Positions 8,314 through 16,767 of a stretch of 64,000 bases of DNA are shown piece by piece. Position 1 is the first letter of the stretch; each line of letters begins with the position of its first letter. The position numbers and the translations under genes were made by a program. The notes below the pieces were generated by a model. The model saw nothing but the letters and a program-made list of their open reading frames with translations. It made no database searches and was not told where the DNA came from. The DNA is from Pseudomonas sp. RGM2987. GTDB lineage: Bacteria > Pseudomonadota > Gammaproteobacteria > Pseudomonadales > Pseudomonadaceae. The DNA lies in NCBI RefSeq assembly GCF_022952855.1, contig NZ_JALJDX010000216.1, positions 81,278 through 145,277 on the forward strand, given 5' to 3'.

Positions 8314-9104
8314 CAGGCGCGCCCGGCCGACTCTGCATCGGCGACGCCCAGGGTTTGTTGGCGAAACTGGCTGGGCGTCATGCCGATTCGTTGGCGGAAA
8401 GCCGTGGTGAAGTTGCAGGCATTGCGAAAGCCGATCAGCTCGGCGACGTCCTGCACGCTCATGGCGCTTTCGGCCAGCAACGCCTGGCCGCGCCGCAACC
8501 GCGCATCGCGGATGTATGCGAACACGGTCAGGCCCAGGTGCTCGCGAAATATCCGCGACAGGCGCTTTTCATGGGTGCCGACCTTGTGCGCCAGTTGCGC
8601 CAGCGAGGGTGTCTCGTCGAGCTGGTTTTCAATCAGTCGCATCGCGGCACGCAACACGATCTCGTCGCCTTCCGGCTCCGGTTCCGCCGGGCTGTCCTGG
8701 CTGGCTGGCGGTGCGCGCCAGGTCAATTGCAGATGGATCTTGATGCGCGCCAGCACTTCCTCGGGCGCGCAGGACTTGGGGATGTAATCGACCCCACCCA
8801 CGGTCAGCCCTTCCAGACGCTCGAAGGTGCTGTTGGCCGAGGACAGAAAAAGAATCGGCGTGTGCCGGGTCGCGGGCGCCTCGCGCAGCAGCCGGCAGAG
8901 GCTGAAGCCGTCCATGTGCGGCATGTGCACATCCAGCACGATCAGGTCCGGACGCAAGGCCAGTGCACGCTGGTAGCCCTGGTGGGCATCGCTGGCCAGG
9001 GAGATGCGCCAGGGTTGCGCCTTGAGCAGGACGAGCGTGGCGCGGATGTCCTCTGGAACATCATCGATAAGCAGAATATGCGGCTGCGGGCCGGATGACG
9101 TCAT
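8313..9104 (-). CDS. Response regulator with AraC-type DNA-binding domain
   Basis: 263 residues from ATG 9104, chosen because GGGAGGCGCA lies directly upstream; longer upstream frames have no such site. Receiver domain at ~8-125 with the acidic pair in LLIDD, phospho-acceptor Asp in LIVLDVHMPHMDG, Ser in FLSSA and Lys in YIPKS. A short Pro/Glu-rich linker leads to a C-terminal AraC/XylS double helix-turn-helix (~155-255; SLAQLAHKVGTHEKRLSRIF and GFRNACNFTTAFRQRIGMTPSQFR). It is first in the operon with the hybrid kinase and TonB receptor and is the likely output regulator of that pair, probably activating the operon. REC-AraC fusions are less common in proteobacteria than OmpR or NarL types. 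Confidence 0.9.
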   Translation of the reverse strand: MTSSGPQPHILLIDDVPEDIRATLVLLKAQPWRISLASDAHQGYQRALALRPDLIVLDVHMPHMDGFSLCRLLREAPATRHTPILFLSSANSTFERLEGLTVGGVDYIPKSCAPEEVLARIKIHLQLTWRAPPASQDSPAEPEPEGDEIVLRAAMRLIENQLDETPSLAQLAHKVGTHEKRLSRIFREHLGLTVFAYIRDARLRRGQALLAESAMSVQDVAELIGFRNACNFTTAFRQRIGMTPSQFRQQTLGVADAESAGRA

Positions 9105-9350
9105 TGCGCCTCCCGCCACGGCTGCCCGTCCTTCGTATCGTCCGTCGTCCATTCGCTGCGTTCTCTTATCGTGCCGCCGCCAAGTCGTTGCCAGAAGGCA
9201 AAGGTATCGCAAAGCCCATCGATGGCTCGGTATTAATCGTTATACCCATAGCGGCAGGTCCTGCGAAGACTTGAAGACGTCGGATAGACCATGGTCGCCC
9301 CTGCGCTATCGACCTAGACTCAAGCGATCCCTTACGAATGGCAGGTCCTG

Positions 9351-9755
9351 ATGATCCAGTGCAAACGCGCCTATGAAGCAGCGAGCGCCGAGGATGGCGT
9401 CCGTATTCTGGTTGACCGGTTGTGGCCGCGTAACTGTCGCAAGGATGCGTTGCTGATAACTGAATGGCTGCCGGAGGTGGCGCCGTCCCATGAGTTGCGC
9501 AAGGCGTTCAAAGCGGGGGCGGTATCCTTTGACGCGTTCAGGGCGGCGTATCGACGGGAGCTGGCGGCGCGGCCGGAGCATTGGTGGCGGTTGGTGGATG
9601 TGGCGCAGGGTGGGACTCTGACGTTGGTTTATGCGGCTAAATCGACTGTTGAGAATAATGCTGTGGTGTTGGCGCAGTGGTTGGAGGATGAGGTGGAGAA
9701 GCGGGCGGAGGGGAGTTCGCCGGTTTGTTATTTGTCGGGGTTTTCGGAGATGTGA
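9351..9755 (+). CDS. DUF488 family protein (YeaO-like)
   Basis: 134 residues. It has the family landmarks: RILVDRLWPR near the start, EWLPEVAPS and ELRKAF in the middle, and the LTLVYAAKSTVENNA strand-loop. E. coli YeaO is the usual comparison; the biochemical role is unknown. Single gene, 246 bases after the divergent response-regulator gene, with a weak AGG ribosome-binding site. No membrane or export signals. Confidence 0.85.
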   Translation: MIQCKRAYEAASAEDGVRILVDRLWPRNCRKDALLITEWLPEVAPSHELRKAFKAGAVSFDAFRAAYRRELAARPEHWWRLVDVAQGGTLTLVYAAKSTVENNAVVLAQWLEDEVEKRAEGSSPVCYLSGFSEM

Positions 9756-9767
9756 GGTAGGCCGGTT

Positions 9768-9824
9768 GGGGCGGCTTCGCAGCCCAGCGGGGCGGTGCGA
9801 CGTTTCGCTAAATCCCCTCGCCAC
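9768..9824. repeat. Degenerate REP element with inserted sequence
   Basis: GGGGCGGCTTCGCAGCCCAG followed, after about 20 unrelated bases (GCGGTGCGACGTTTCGCT), by TCCCCTCGCCAC. The half-site appears interrupted by another short repeat-like sequence. Confidence 0.6.
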
Positions 9825-9937
9825 AGGTTGGAGGCTGTCTGAAGTGGCTGGTGTTTGTTGTGACGTGGCCGGCGTAATTTGTTTCGCGGTGCGGCTAAGA
9901 TGGCGCAGCTTAGGAAATCACAGGGAAGGCAGGCGCC

Positions 9938-11440
9938 ATGCAGTCGCAGTTTGATCCGTTGGTACATATCGATTGGAAGACGCCAGGCGCTGACTTGCTT
10001 GGGCTGTTGCGGCATTACTATCCCGACCTCGGGGCGTTCAGCGGCGCGGCGTTCGAGGCGTTGTTGGATGAGCTCTGCAATGAGATGCCCGAGATTTGTT
10101 TCCAGGCGTTGGCGACCGTGTTGGCGCGGGACGGCTTCGATCTGTGGAACCTGGATTCCGGCGGCGATGATTATTGGCCGGTGATCGTTCCGATCGATCA
10201 GCGCGAGGCGTTTGCCCAGTATTGGCAGGCGCAAGACGACGGGTTCACGGCGCAGTGGATCGAGCCGCAGAAGCCTGCCGCCACCGAGCGAAAACCGGCC
10301 AAGCCGAAACGCAAAAAGCTCAACTGGCTACAGGAAGCCCATGACTATCCTGGCCCCACCTATGTCGATGACTTCAACTACCGCAACGGCTGGGCGGCGA
10401 TCACCGAGCAGGATGAGGAGCAGTGGCTGTGCTTCCTGATCGATTACAACCAGTGGCCGCCCGCTGAACAGGACATGCTCGAACAGCGCACCGATGGCGT
10501 GGACGGCGCGGACCTGGCGCTGATCGACGCCAATGCCTTGGGCAGCCTGTGGCGACGGCGAGTTAAATCCGGTGCCTACAGTTCCGATGATCGCTATCGC
10601 TACGAACGGCGCCAAGGTGACGATATTCAGGAATTCGGCCCGGCGCAGATGGAGTGGCCGGAGTTTGACCAGCCCTGCGTGGTGGTGGATGGAGAAATCT
10701 TCGAGCGGCAGGTCATCTACCAGCCAGAGCACAAAACCCGGATCTGGCGAATCACCGCGCATTCCAGCGAAGTCATTTTCGAGCATCCATCCGACCTGAC
10801 GATCCTGCCCATCGGCCCGCGCCGTTTGCTGTTCATGCAGGATAACGGCCCGCAGTGCTGGATCTGGTCCATGGACCCACCGCATCAAGCCAGCGTCGCC
10901 AAGCCGTTGCCGGCCGACGGTTTCAAGCTCAGGGCCTCCACTGCATACCTGGGAGGCGATGAGATTTTGCTGTTCAGCGAAGACGGGCGACAGAACCTCG
11001 AGCATTCCGGCTTCCGCGAAACCGTGCTGCGGGCCTGGCGCTTCAACTTCGTCACCGGCGCCACGACCCAGGCGCTGCTCGACGGCTTCGGCAGCGAGGT
11101 GCGCCAGGACACCCGCATGCTCGTCACCCAACCCAAGCAAGTCATCACCATGCGCACGTTCCACGGGCAGCTCCACATCGCCCGCGGGCATGGCGACTGG
11201 TGGGTGTGGAATTACCAGACCAACACCTTCGGCGCCCATACCCTGGCGTGGTTCTGGAACCAGTGCAGCCATGAAGTACTGAAGCTGTCGAGCAAGGACA
11301 TCGCCCGGGTCAAGCCGCAGATCCGTTACCTGCCGGCGCAGGATCGGTATCTGGCGTTCGAGACCGAGTTTGTGGCGCGGTTGCCGGGGTTCGACGAGAT
11401 GGTCGAGGCCAAGGGCGGTGAGGTTTTGGGTTTTGAGTGA
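9938..11440 (+). CDS. Hypothetical protein, 500 residues, possible beta-propeller C-terminal half
   Basis: Soluble, acidic, Trp-rich protein with a good ribosome-binding site (AGGGAAGG). Residues ~1-100 form a compact domain (HYYPDLGAF, WNLDSGGDDYW). Residues ~110-130 are a Lys/Pro-rich linker. The remainder has repeated short strands with WxW and aromatic patches (RIWRITAHSS, CWIWSMDPP, WWVWNYQTN) that suggest a beta-propeller or repeated-sheet domain. No signal peptide, membrane segment or catalytic motif is visible and I do not recognise the family. It is single-gene and on the same strand as the DUF488 gene, with a degenerate REP between them. Codon use looks native. Confidence 0.7.
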   Translation: MQSQFDPLVHIDWKTPGADLLGLLRHYYPDLGAFSGAAFEALLDELCNEMPEICFQALATVLARDGFDLWNLDSGGDDYWPVIVPIDQREAFAQYWQAQDDGFTAQWIEPQKPAATERKPAKPKRKKLNWLQEAHDYPGPTYVDDFNYRNGWAAITEQDEEQWLCFLIDYNQWPPAEQDMLEQRTDGVDGADLALIDANALGSLWRRRVKSGAYSSDDRYRYERRQGDDIQEFGPAQMEWPEFDQPCVVVDGEIFERQVIYQPEHKTRIWRITAHSSEVIFEHPSDLTILPIGPRRLLFMQDNGPQCWIWSMDPPHQASVAKPLPADGFKLRASTAYLGGDEILLFSEDGRQNLEHSGFRETVLRAWRFNFVTGATTQALLDGFGSEVRQDTRMLVTQPKQVITMRTFHGQLHIARGHGDWWVWNYQTNTFGAHTLAWFWNQCSHEVLKLSSKDIARVKPQIRYLPAQDRYLAFETEFVARLPGFDEMVEAKGGEVLGFE

Positions 11441-11464
11441 GAGAAGTTTTACACCACGCCCGCC

Positions 11465-12010
11465 TCAAACACACAGCACGCCACGAAACCCCCTCGCCGC
11501 GTAATACGACTGCACGCCGTTGTGGTAGACGAACGTGCGGCCATAGCGGAAATCACCGAACAACGCCCCGCCGAGGGCGCGAAGTTCAGGAGGCGTTGCC
11601 AGCCAGCTAGAGGTCTTCGCATCGAACTCGCCAAGCGTCTGCAACCCTCGGTATTGCTCCTCCGTCAGCAGCGCAATGCCCATCTCTTCGGCCATCTCGA
11701 TGGCGCTGCCCTTCGGCTTGTTCTCCTTGCGCGCATCCAGGGCCGCACGGTCGTAACACAGGCTGCGACGACCGGAGGGGCTTTCCTTGGCGCAATCGCA
11801 GAAGGTGATGACACCGGTTTGCTTGTCGTGAGCGATGACATCGGGCTCGCCTGCGGTGGCTTCCATGGCCTGGAGGGATTTCAGGGCCGTGGGGTTGTTT
11901 TCGAGCCGGGCCTGGACGTCGGCCCATGAAAGATCGGGATGGCGATGCGGGTGTTGTTCGAAGCGGGTTTTCAGGGTTTGGAGGAGGTTTTCCTGTTCTT
12001 GTTTTTTCAT
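11465..12010 (-). CDS. DUF4256 domain-containing protein
   Basis: 181 residues, cytosolic. It contains the family blocks LKTRFEQ(H/N)xxRH, ATAGEPDVI, FCDCAKESPSGRRSLCYDR, MAEEMGIALLTEEQYR and FGDFRYGRTFVYHNGVQSYYAARGFRG. DUF4256 proteins are about this length and widely distributed, but their function is unknown; the paired Cys and conserved Arg/Tyr residues hint at an enzyme. Convergent with the 500-residue gene, 24 bases apart, with no operon partner. Confidence 0.88.
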   Translation of the reverse strand: MKKQEQENLLQTLKTRFEQHPHRHPDLSWADVQARLENNPTALKSLQAMEATAGEPDVIAHDKQTGVITFCDCAKESPSGRRSLCYDRAALDARKENKPKGSAIEMAEEMGIALLTEEQYRGLQTLGEFDAKTSSWLATPPELRALGGALFGDFRYGRTFVYHNGVQSYYAARGFRGVLCV

Positions 12011-12209
12011 GGCACGGGGCGTCCCTGAGTGATCGGTGGATCAATGATAGTCAGTCCGAAGCCGGGGCGCTGGCGCAACGGTAGTCGGATCTCTTTCGCC
12101 ACAACTGAAATCGGTTGTCTCGCTTTACCCACTTTTTTCCGCACGGTATCAGCCACACTGATAGCGTGGAAAAAATCTGTTCCAGCCAGCTAAACCAGAG
12201 AATCAGACC

Positions 12210-12635
12210 ATGGAAAAATGGGTCATCTACGCCTGCATCTCGATGTTCTTCGCCGGCTTCACCTCGGTCATAGCCAAAATGGGCCTCAGTGGGATTTCAG
12301 CGGAGCTTGGCCTGACCGTCCGCACGTTGTTCGTGTGCCTGTTCGTGTTGCTGTTCGCCGCCTGGGCCGTGCCGGTTCAGCAGATCACCCAGGTCAGTCA
12401 GCAGAACCTGTTGTGGCTTGGCGTCTCCGGTGTGACCACCGCGCTGTCGTGGATTTTCTATTACAAGGCGTTAAAAGTCGGTGACGTGGCAACCGTCGCA
12501 TTGATCGACAAGGGCAGCGTCATCGTCGCTATGTTGTTGGCCTGGGTGGTGCTGCGGGAGGTGATCACGGTGCGCACGCTCATCGGCGCGGCGTTGATCG
12601 TCGGTGGGTTGGTGGTTATTGCCAGGAAACAGTGA
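12210..12635 (+). CDS. EamA-family transporter, four-helix half-size type
   Basis: 141 residues with five hydrophobic stretches or so (IYACISMFFAGFTSVIA, FVCLFVLLFAAWAV, LLWLGVSGVTTALSWIFYYKAL, VIVAMLLAWVVL, LIGAALIVGGLVVIA). This is a single EamA repeat rather than the usual ten-helix duplication, so it probably works as a dimer. EamA proteins export small metabolites; the substrate is not predictable. The WIFYYKALKVGDVATVALIDK segment is typical. Monocistronic. Confidence 0.85.
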   Translation: MEKWVIYACISMFFAGFTSVIAKMGLSGISAELGLTVRTLFVCLFVLLFAAWAVPVQQITQVSQQNLLWLGVSGVTTALSWIFYYKALKVGDVATVALIDKGSVIVAMLLAWVVLREVITVRTLIGAALIVGGLVVIARKQ

Positions 12636-12681
12636 GGCTTGGGCAGCGTACCTGGCCTGGGTACCTGTGGTAGACGGGCCG

Positions 12682-12710
12682 GCGTCTTCGCGAGCAAGCC
12701 CGCTCCCACA
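12682..12710. repeat. Single REP element (GTGGGAGCGGGCTTGCTCGCG class)
   Basis: TCTTCGCGAGCAAGCCCGCTCCCACAG, a reverse-orientation half-site between the EamA and VOC genes. Confidence 0.85.
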
Positions 12711-12811
12711 GAGTTGTTCAGGTTTCGCGTGGCTACGGCTGGTCGGTGGGGCGAAACTGTTGCGTTGTCCGCTATTGTGAAGTCACTGACCGCCAAGCTC
12801 GGGAGACTTGT

Positions 12812-13228
12812 ATGAGCAACTTCACAGTCCAGCACATCGATCACATTGTCCTGCGGGTAAAAGACCTGGAGCGCAGTCTCACGTTCTACACCTCGGTACT
12901 CGGTTGCGAACTGAAGAAGCGCCGGGATGACCTTGGGATGCTTCATCTCAGCACCGGGGCATCGATGATTGACCTGGTGGCTGTCGAGGGGCCGCTGGGG
13001 CGCCAGGGTGGGGCGGCGGCCAGTAGGCAGGGGCGCAATGTCGATCATTTCTGCTTGCGCGTTGAGCCTTTTGACGAGCAAGCCATCCTGGCCCATCTGG
13101 CTGCGCACGGCCTGAGCGCCGAGAAAGCCGAGATGCGATACGGCGCCCAGGGCAACGGGTGGTCGATCTATTGTTTCGATCCGGATGATAACCAGATTGA
13201 GTTGAAGGGACCGGCGGTGGAGGCCTGA
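12812..13228 (+). CDS. VOC (glyoxalase/dioxygenase superfamily) protein
   Basis: 138 residues from ATG 12812, which has GGGAG 7 bases upstream. Two beta-alpha-beta-beta-beta modules: HIDHIVLRVKDLERSLTFYTSVLG at the N-terminus and VDHFCLRVEPF in the second half, ending in YCFDPDDNQIELKGP. His at ~8, the second-module His and the Glu of QIELKG are the expected metal ligands. The reaction cannot be told from sequence; members include glyoxalase I, fosfomycin resistance enzymes and dioxygenases. No operon partner. Confidence 0.85.
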   Translation: MSNFTVQHIDHIVLRVKDLERSLTFYTSVLGCELKKRRDDLGMLHLSTGASMIDLVAVEGPLGRQGGAAASRQGRNVDHFCLRVEPFDEQAILAHLAAHGLSAEKAEMRYGAQGNGWSIYCFDPDDNQIELKGPAVEA

Positions 13229-13260
13229 ACATTACTTGGCAGGCCTTGCAAAAGAAGCCT

Positions 13261-13351
13261 CTGTGGGAGCGAGCCTGCTCGCGATAGCGGCCTGCCTGGA
13301 GCGGTAATGTTGGATGTGCCGCCGCCTTCGCGAGCAAGCCCGCTCCCACAG
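13261..13351. repeat. REPIN (two inverted GTGGGAGCG-class REPs)
   Basis: CTGTGGGAGCGAGCCTGCTCGCG at the left and CTTCGCGAGCAAGCCCGCTC at the right in inverted orientation, about 45 bases apart. Lies between the VOC gene and the first GntR gene. Confidence 0.85.
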
Positions 13352-13368
13352 GAGATGGGCGGTGGCTG

Positions 13369-14079
13369 TTACGGCGTCAGCTCAGTCATGCTCCGGATCC
13401 GTTGCAGCATATTGATCAGGTGCAAGCGCATCGACGCCCGTGCCGCCTCGGCATCGCGCCGTGCCAGCGCGGCATATACCTGCTCGCGCTCGCGGATTAC
13501 CAGGGCACGGTTTTCAGCCGTTACCGCAGGCCCGGCCTGTTGCACCACGGCGATCAGCGTGTTGCCCACATGAGTCATGGCATCGATAAAGAAGCTGTTG
13601 CCGGTGCACTGGGCGACTTGCAAATGGAATTCGAAATCCCTCCGCGCACTTTCGCTGTCCGAGGCATCAAGTGCATTCGCTACATCGAGCGCTTCGCGCA
13701 TGGCCTGCAGTTGTTCCGAGGTGGCCCGTTGCGCGGCGATGCCGGCGGCTTCCACTTCCAGGCTCAGGCGCAGTTCAATCACCGCCAACGCGTCATACGC
13801 CCCGCCCTTGACGTGTTTTTCGCCCTGGAAATCACCCGGCCGCGCTGTGTCCACCACGAAGGTGCCGATGCCATGGCGCGTCTCCACAAAGCCTTCGGCC
13901 TGAAGCCGCGACATGGCCTCGCGAACCACTGTCCGACTGACGCCGCGCTCCTTGATGATGACCTGCTCGGTGGGCAGCTTGCTGCCCGCAGGCAGTTCGC
14001 CGGCCAGTATCTGTTGCGTCAGGTCGACCACCAGTTGCTGGGTCATGCTCAGGCGTCGATCAGGTGTGACACGGTCCAT
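13369..14079 (-). CDS. GntR-family transcriptional regulator, FadR/FCD subfamily
   Basis: 236 residues. Residues ~15-80 form the winged helix (LPTEQVIIKERGVSRTVVREAMSRLQAEGFVETRHGIGTFV). Residues ~95-225 form the all-helical FCD ligand-binding domain with typical metal or carboxylate-binding positions (DFEFHLQVAQCTGN and similar). FCD regulators commonly respond to sugar acids or carboxylates and repress a neighbouring catabolic operon. It is divergent from a second FCD regulator, 97 bases away, and lies at the edge of the KdgM/ABC/dehydratase island, so it is a candidate regulator of that island. Which of the two regulators acts on it cannot be decided here. Confidence 0.9.
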   Translation of the reverse strand: MDRVTPDRRLSMTQQLVVDLTQQILAGELPAGSKLPTEQVIIKERGVSRTVVREAMSRLQAEGFVETRHGIGTFVVDTARPGDFQGEKHVKGGAYDALAVIELRLSLEVEAAGIAAQRATSEQLQAMREALDVANALDASDSESARRDFEFHLQVAQCTGNSFFIDAMTHVGNTLIAVVQQAGPAVTAENRALVIREREQVYAALARRDAEAARASMRLHLINMLQRIRSMTELTP

Positions 14080-14106
14080 TGAACCTATCCATTAAAGCCA
14101 GACGAT

Positions 14107-14150
14107 CGCGGCATTATAGCCGCGACCTTACGACAAAACGCACTATAATG
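14107..14150. promoter_or_regulatory. Divergent promoter region with nested inverted repeats
   Basis: CGCGGC-ATTATA-GCCGCG (14107-14124) is a perfect inverted repeat, and CATTATAG (14112-14119) mirrors CTATAATG (14143-14150). TATAAT on each strand can serve as the -10 box of the two divergent regulator genes, and the symmetry suggests autoregulation. Confidence 0.45.
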
Positions 14151-14176
14151 CCCGCTGATCACACTAGAGCAAGCCG

Positions 14177-14920
14177 ATGACGGACCAAGCGTTATCTCCA
14201 CTGAACAAGCCGCGCCGCCTCGCCGAAACCCTGGTCGACCGCTTTGCCCAGCGCATGCGTGACGGCATTCTCAAGTGCGGCGAAAAACTTCCCACCGAAG
14301 TGCACATCATGGAGGCAGAAGGCGTCAGCCGCTCGGTGGTGCGCGAGGCGCTGTCGCGCTTGCAGGCGGCGGGGCTGGTGGAGACGCGGCACGGGGTCGG
14401 CACCTTTGTCCTGGACATGCCGGCACCCGAGGGCTTTACCCTCGGGCCGGCGACGATTGCCACGCTGTCGGATGTGCTCAACCTGCTGGAGTTTCGCCTG
14501 AGCCTGGAAGTCCAGGCTGCCGGCATGGCTGCCGAGCGCGCCACGCCCGAAGCCCTGGCCGAGCTGGCCCAGGCACTGGAGGCGTTGCTGCAAGGGCCGG
14601 AAAAGTCCGGCACCACAATCAATGCCGATTTCCAGTTCCATCTGAAAATTGCCAAGGCCGCCGGCAACTATTACCTGATCGACATCATGAAGCACCTGGG
14701 CACCAAGCTGATCCCGCGCACCCGCATGAACTCCGCCTACTCCGGGCAGAGTGACCGCAGCGCTTACCTGCAAGGGATCAACGCCGAGCATCAGCAGATC
14801 TTCGACGCAATCGCCAGCCGCAATGTCGATGCAGCGCGGGCGGCGATGTTCCTGCACCTGAGCAACAGCCGCATGCGCCTGCGCGAAACCCAACAACGCC
14901 AGGCGTTCTACAACGAATAG
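14177..14920 (+). CDS. GntR-family transcriptional regulator, FadR/FCD subfamily
   Basis: 247 residues, clearly paralogous to the divergent neighbour: winged helix ~15-85 (GEKLPTEVHIMEAEGVSRSVVREALSRLQAAGLVETRHGVGTFVLD) and an FCD domain ~105-235 (DFQFHLKIAKAAGNYYLIDIMKHLG; later GINAEHQQIFDAI). The His and Asp positions in the FCD helices are consistent with metal and acid-ligand binding. It is the regulator nearest the KdgM gene and ABC operon, though separated by a REPIN. A repressor role released by a sugar-acid intermediate is the likeliest model, inferred from the family. Confidence 0.9.
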   Translation: MTDQALSPLNKPRRLAETLVDRFAQRMRDGILKCGEKLPTEVHIMEAEGVSRSVVREALSRLQAAGLVETRHGVGTFVLDMPAPEGFTLGPATIATLSDVLNLLEFRLSLEVQAAGMAAERATPEALAELAQALEALLQGPEKSGTTINADFQFHLKIAKAAGNYYLIDIMKHLGTKLIPRTRMNSAYSGQSDRSAYLQGINAEHQQIFDAIASRNVDAARAAMFLHLSNSRMRLRETQQRQAFYNE

Positions 14921-14969
14921 GCCCCGCCCCCTCTGGCAATGCCGTTCACCTAAGCCTCACTTGGCTCAT

Positions 14970-15076
14970 TGTGGCGAGGGAGCTTGCTCCCGCTTGACCG
15001 GGCTGGCGTTCCAGTGCGAAGCGCTCACAAAAATGGGCCTGCTGCGCAGTCCAGCGGGAGCAAGCTCCCTCGCCAC
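14970..15076. repeat. REPIN (GAGGGAGCTTGCTCCC class)
   Basis: GTGGCGAGGGAGCTTGCTCC at the left and its inverted partner GGGAGCAAGCTCCCTCGCCA at the right, between the convergent GntR and KdgM genes. Confidence 0.9.
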
Positions 15077-15131
15077 GGACTTATCCGACCTTGAATGAGC
15101 AGTGCTGGCTGTGGGAACTTGTTCTTGCAAC

Positions 15132-15854
15132 TTAGAAAAAGTTGTACTGAATGCCAACCCGCAAACGCAGCTGTCGATCATTGTCCACGGAGTTGACTTT
15201 GATATCGCCCACTTCAAAGAACGGTGCCCAGCGTTTATCCCACTTGTACTTGACCACGACATTCTGCTCATAGTCGTCAGTACCGCCGTCATAGCGAATG
15301 TAGTCGGCATCAAAGTAAGTCAGTTGATACTCGTAAGCCCACGGCCCCTGGTCCGCATAGTTGACGTAGACGTCGTAGCGATTGATTTTCTGATCGTCCT
15401 TGCCGTTCCGGGGCACGTCTCGGTCGACTTGGTCGCGGTCCAGCTTGGAGGAGTCGTAACGGTAGCGACCGGCGATGCTCAGTTCCTTGGTGATGCGATA
15501 GCCCAGGCGCATACCCAGTTTGTAAGTCGTGGATTCCTCGTCGCTTTCCATGGCGAACGACGGCGTCAGCGTCCAGCGGTCATTGAGCTTGTGCTGATAG
15601 TTGACGGTGAACTCATGGCCGGCGCCGACGGTATTGTCGAAGGCGACGTCCTCACGATCACCGCCGGTCTTGTATTTGAGTTCGCCTTCCAAGCCCACGC
15701 CATTGTCCAGTCGCATGCCGAACTTGGCGCGGTCTGCGTGCATGCGGGTTTGCTCCGCATATTGGTGGCGGACGTTGATGTAGCCGGTATCGGCCTGGGC
15801 AACGAACGAAGCGAACAACGAAGCGAGAGCAACGGATACGAGTGTCTTTTTCAT
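15132..15854 (-). CDS. KdgM-family oligogalacturonate-type porin
   Basis: 240 residues with a signal peptide (~1-21, ending FVAQA). The rest is alternating amphipathic strands rich in Tyr, Arg and Asp (NVRHQYAE, RLDNGVGLEGELKYKTGG, YKLGMRLGYRI, RLRVGIQYNFF ending in Phe). That fits the 12-stranded KdgM porins that admit acidic oligosaccharides such as oligogalacturonates and related uronates through a basic-lined pore. It follows the ABC-importer operon on the same strand, 135 bases after its last gene, probably with its own leader, which contains an AACAAGAA motif before the start. No oligogalacturonate lyase is present in the window, so the natural substrate may be a different acidic sugar. 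Confidence 0.88.
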   Translation of the reverse strand: MKKTLVSVALASLFASFVAQADTGYINVRHQYAEQTRMHADRAKFGMRLDNGVGLEGELKYKTGGDREDVAFDNTVGAGHEFTVNYQHKLNDRWTLTPSFAMESDEESTTYKLGMRLGYRITKELSIAGRYRYDSSKLDRDQVDRDVPRNGKDDQKINRYDVYVNYADQGPWAYEYQLTYFDADYIRYDGGTDDYEQNVVVKYKWDKRWAPFFEVGDIKVNSVDNDRQLRLRVGIQYNFF

Positions 15855-15862
15855 GTTTTTTA

Positions 15863-15870
15863 TTCTTGTT
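15863..15870 (-). promoter_or_regulatory. Candidate Hfq/Crc-binding motif in porin leader
   Basis: On the minus strand this reads AACAAGAA, an AAnAAnAA catabolite-activity motif, a few bases before the porin start. Pseudomonas Hfq/Crc typically blocks translation at such sites. Short motif, so moderate support. Confidence 0.4.
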
Positions 15871-15989
15871 AGTTGAAGGGGTTAGTTGGGTGAAACGTCA
15901 AATCGCAGGCGAGCGCGGGCGCGGCATTGAAACTGCGGCTTCAACGTCTTCTGCGGGTTAAAACAATGACAACCGGGTTGAAGCGTGAG

Positions 15990-16757
15990 TCAGACCGCTA
16001 TGGGGACGCGCTGTATGTCGCGGCTGGCCTGTACCAGCAAACGGGTATAGGCGTGCGTTGCTCCGTCGCTCGCCAACAAACAACTGTCGAGCGTCTCTAC
16101 CACCCTGCCCTGCTGCATCACTGCCAGCCGGTCGCACAAATGCGCGACCACTGCCAGATCGTGGGTGACCATCAGGTAAGTCAGCCCTTCCTGGCGGCGC
16201 AGGTCGGCTAGCAAGTTGAGGATTTCCGCCTGGACCGAGACGTCCAGCGCCGAGGTCGGTTCATCCAGCAACAGCACCCGTGGCCGCAGGATCAACGCAC
16301 GGGCGATTGCCACGCGCTGGCGCTGCCCCCCAGACAACTGATGCGGATAACGGAAGCGGAAGCTGTCGTTCAAACCGACCTTGCGCAGGATCTCGCTGAC
16401 CTTCTGCCCGCGCCCGTCGATCCCATGGATGCGCAGCGGCTCTTGCAGCGCGGCGTCGACGGTGTAGCGTGGATGCAAGGATGCGTACGGGTCCTGGAAC
16501 ACCATCTGCACCGTGCGGTAGTGGTTCAGCGGCAGGTTGCGGGTCACCGCCTGGCCGGCGATGCGCAGCTGTCCGGTCCAATGCTGGTACTGCCCGGCCA
16601 GGCAGCGCAGCACCGTGGTCTTGCCCGAACCCGACTCTCCCACCAGACCGAAAGCCTCGCCCTCGGCCACGCTCAGGTCGACGTCATGCAATACCGCGTT
16701 CAGTGCCGCGCCGGTGCCAAAACTGAGGTTAAGGCCGGCGATTTCAATCATGCTCAT
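15990..16757 (-). CDS. ABC importer ATPase, DppF/OppF type
   Basis: 255 residues from ATG 16757, which has GAGGAG upstream; a TTG six codons earlier has no such site. Walker A GESGSGKT (~36-43), Q-loop MVFQDPYASLHP, signature LSGGQRQRVAIARAL, Walker B VLLLDEPTSALD and the H-loop MVTHDL. Together with the adjacent ATPase it powers the peptide/nickel/opine-class importer encoded upstream. It lacks the C-terminal oligopeptide-transport extension, so it is somewhat shorter than OppF. Last gene of the five-gene transporter set, 10 bases after the partner ATPase. Confidence 0.93.
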   Translation of the reverse strand: MSMIEIAGLNLSFGTGAALNAVLHDVDLSVAEGEAFGLVGESGSGKTTVLRCLAGQYQHWTGQLRIAGQAVTRNLPLNHYRTVQMVFQDPYASLHPRYTVDAALQEPLRIHGIDGRGQKVSEILRKVGLNDSFRFRYPHQLSGGQRQRVAIARALILRPRVLLLDEPTSALDVSVQAEILNLLADLRRQEGLTYLMVTHDLAVVAHLCDRLAVMQQGRVVETLDSCLLASDGATHAYTRLLVQASRDIQRVPIAV

Positions 16758-16767
16758 GACAGGCTCC

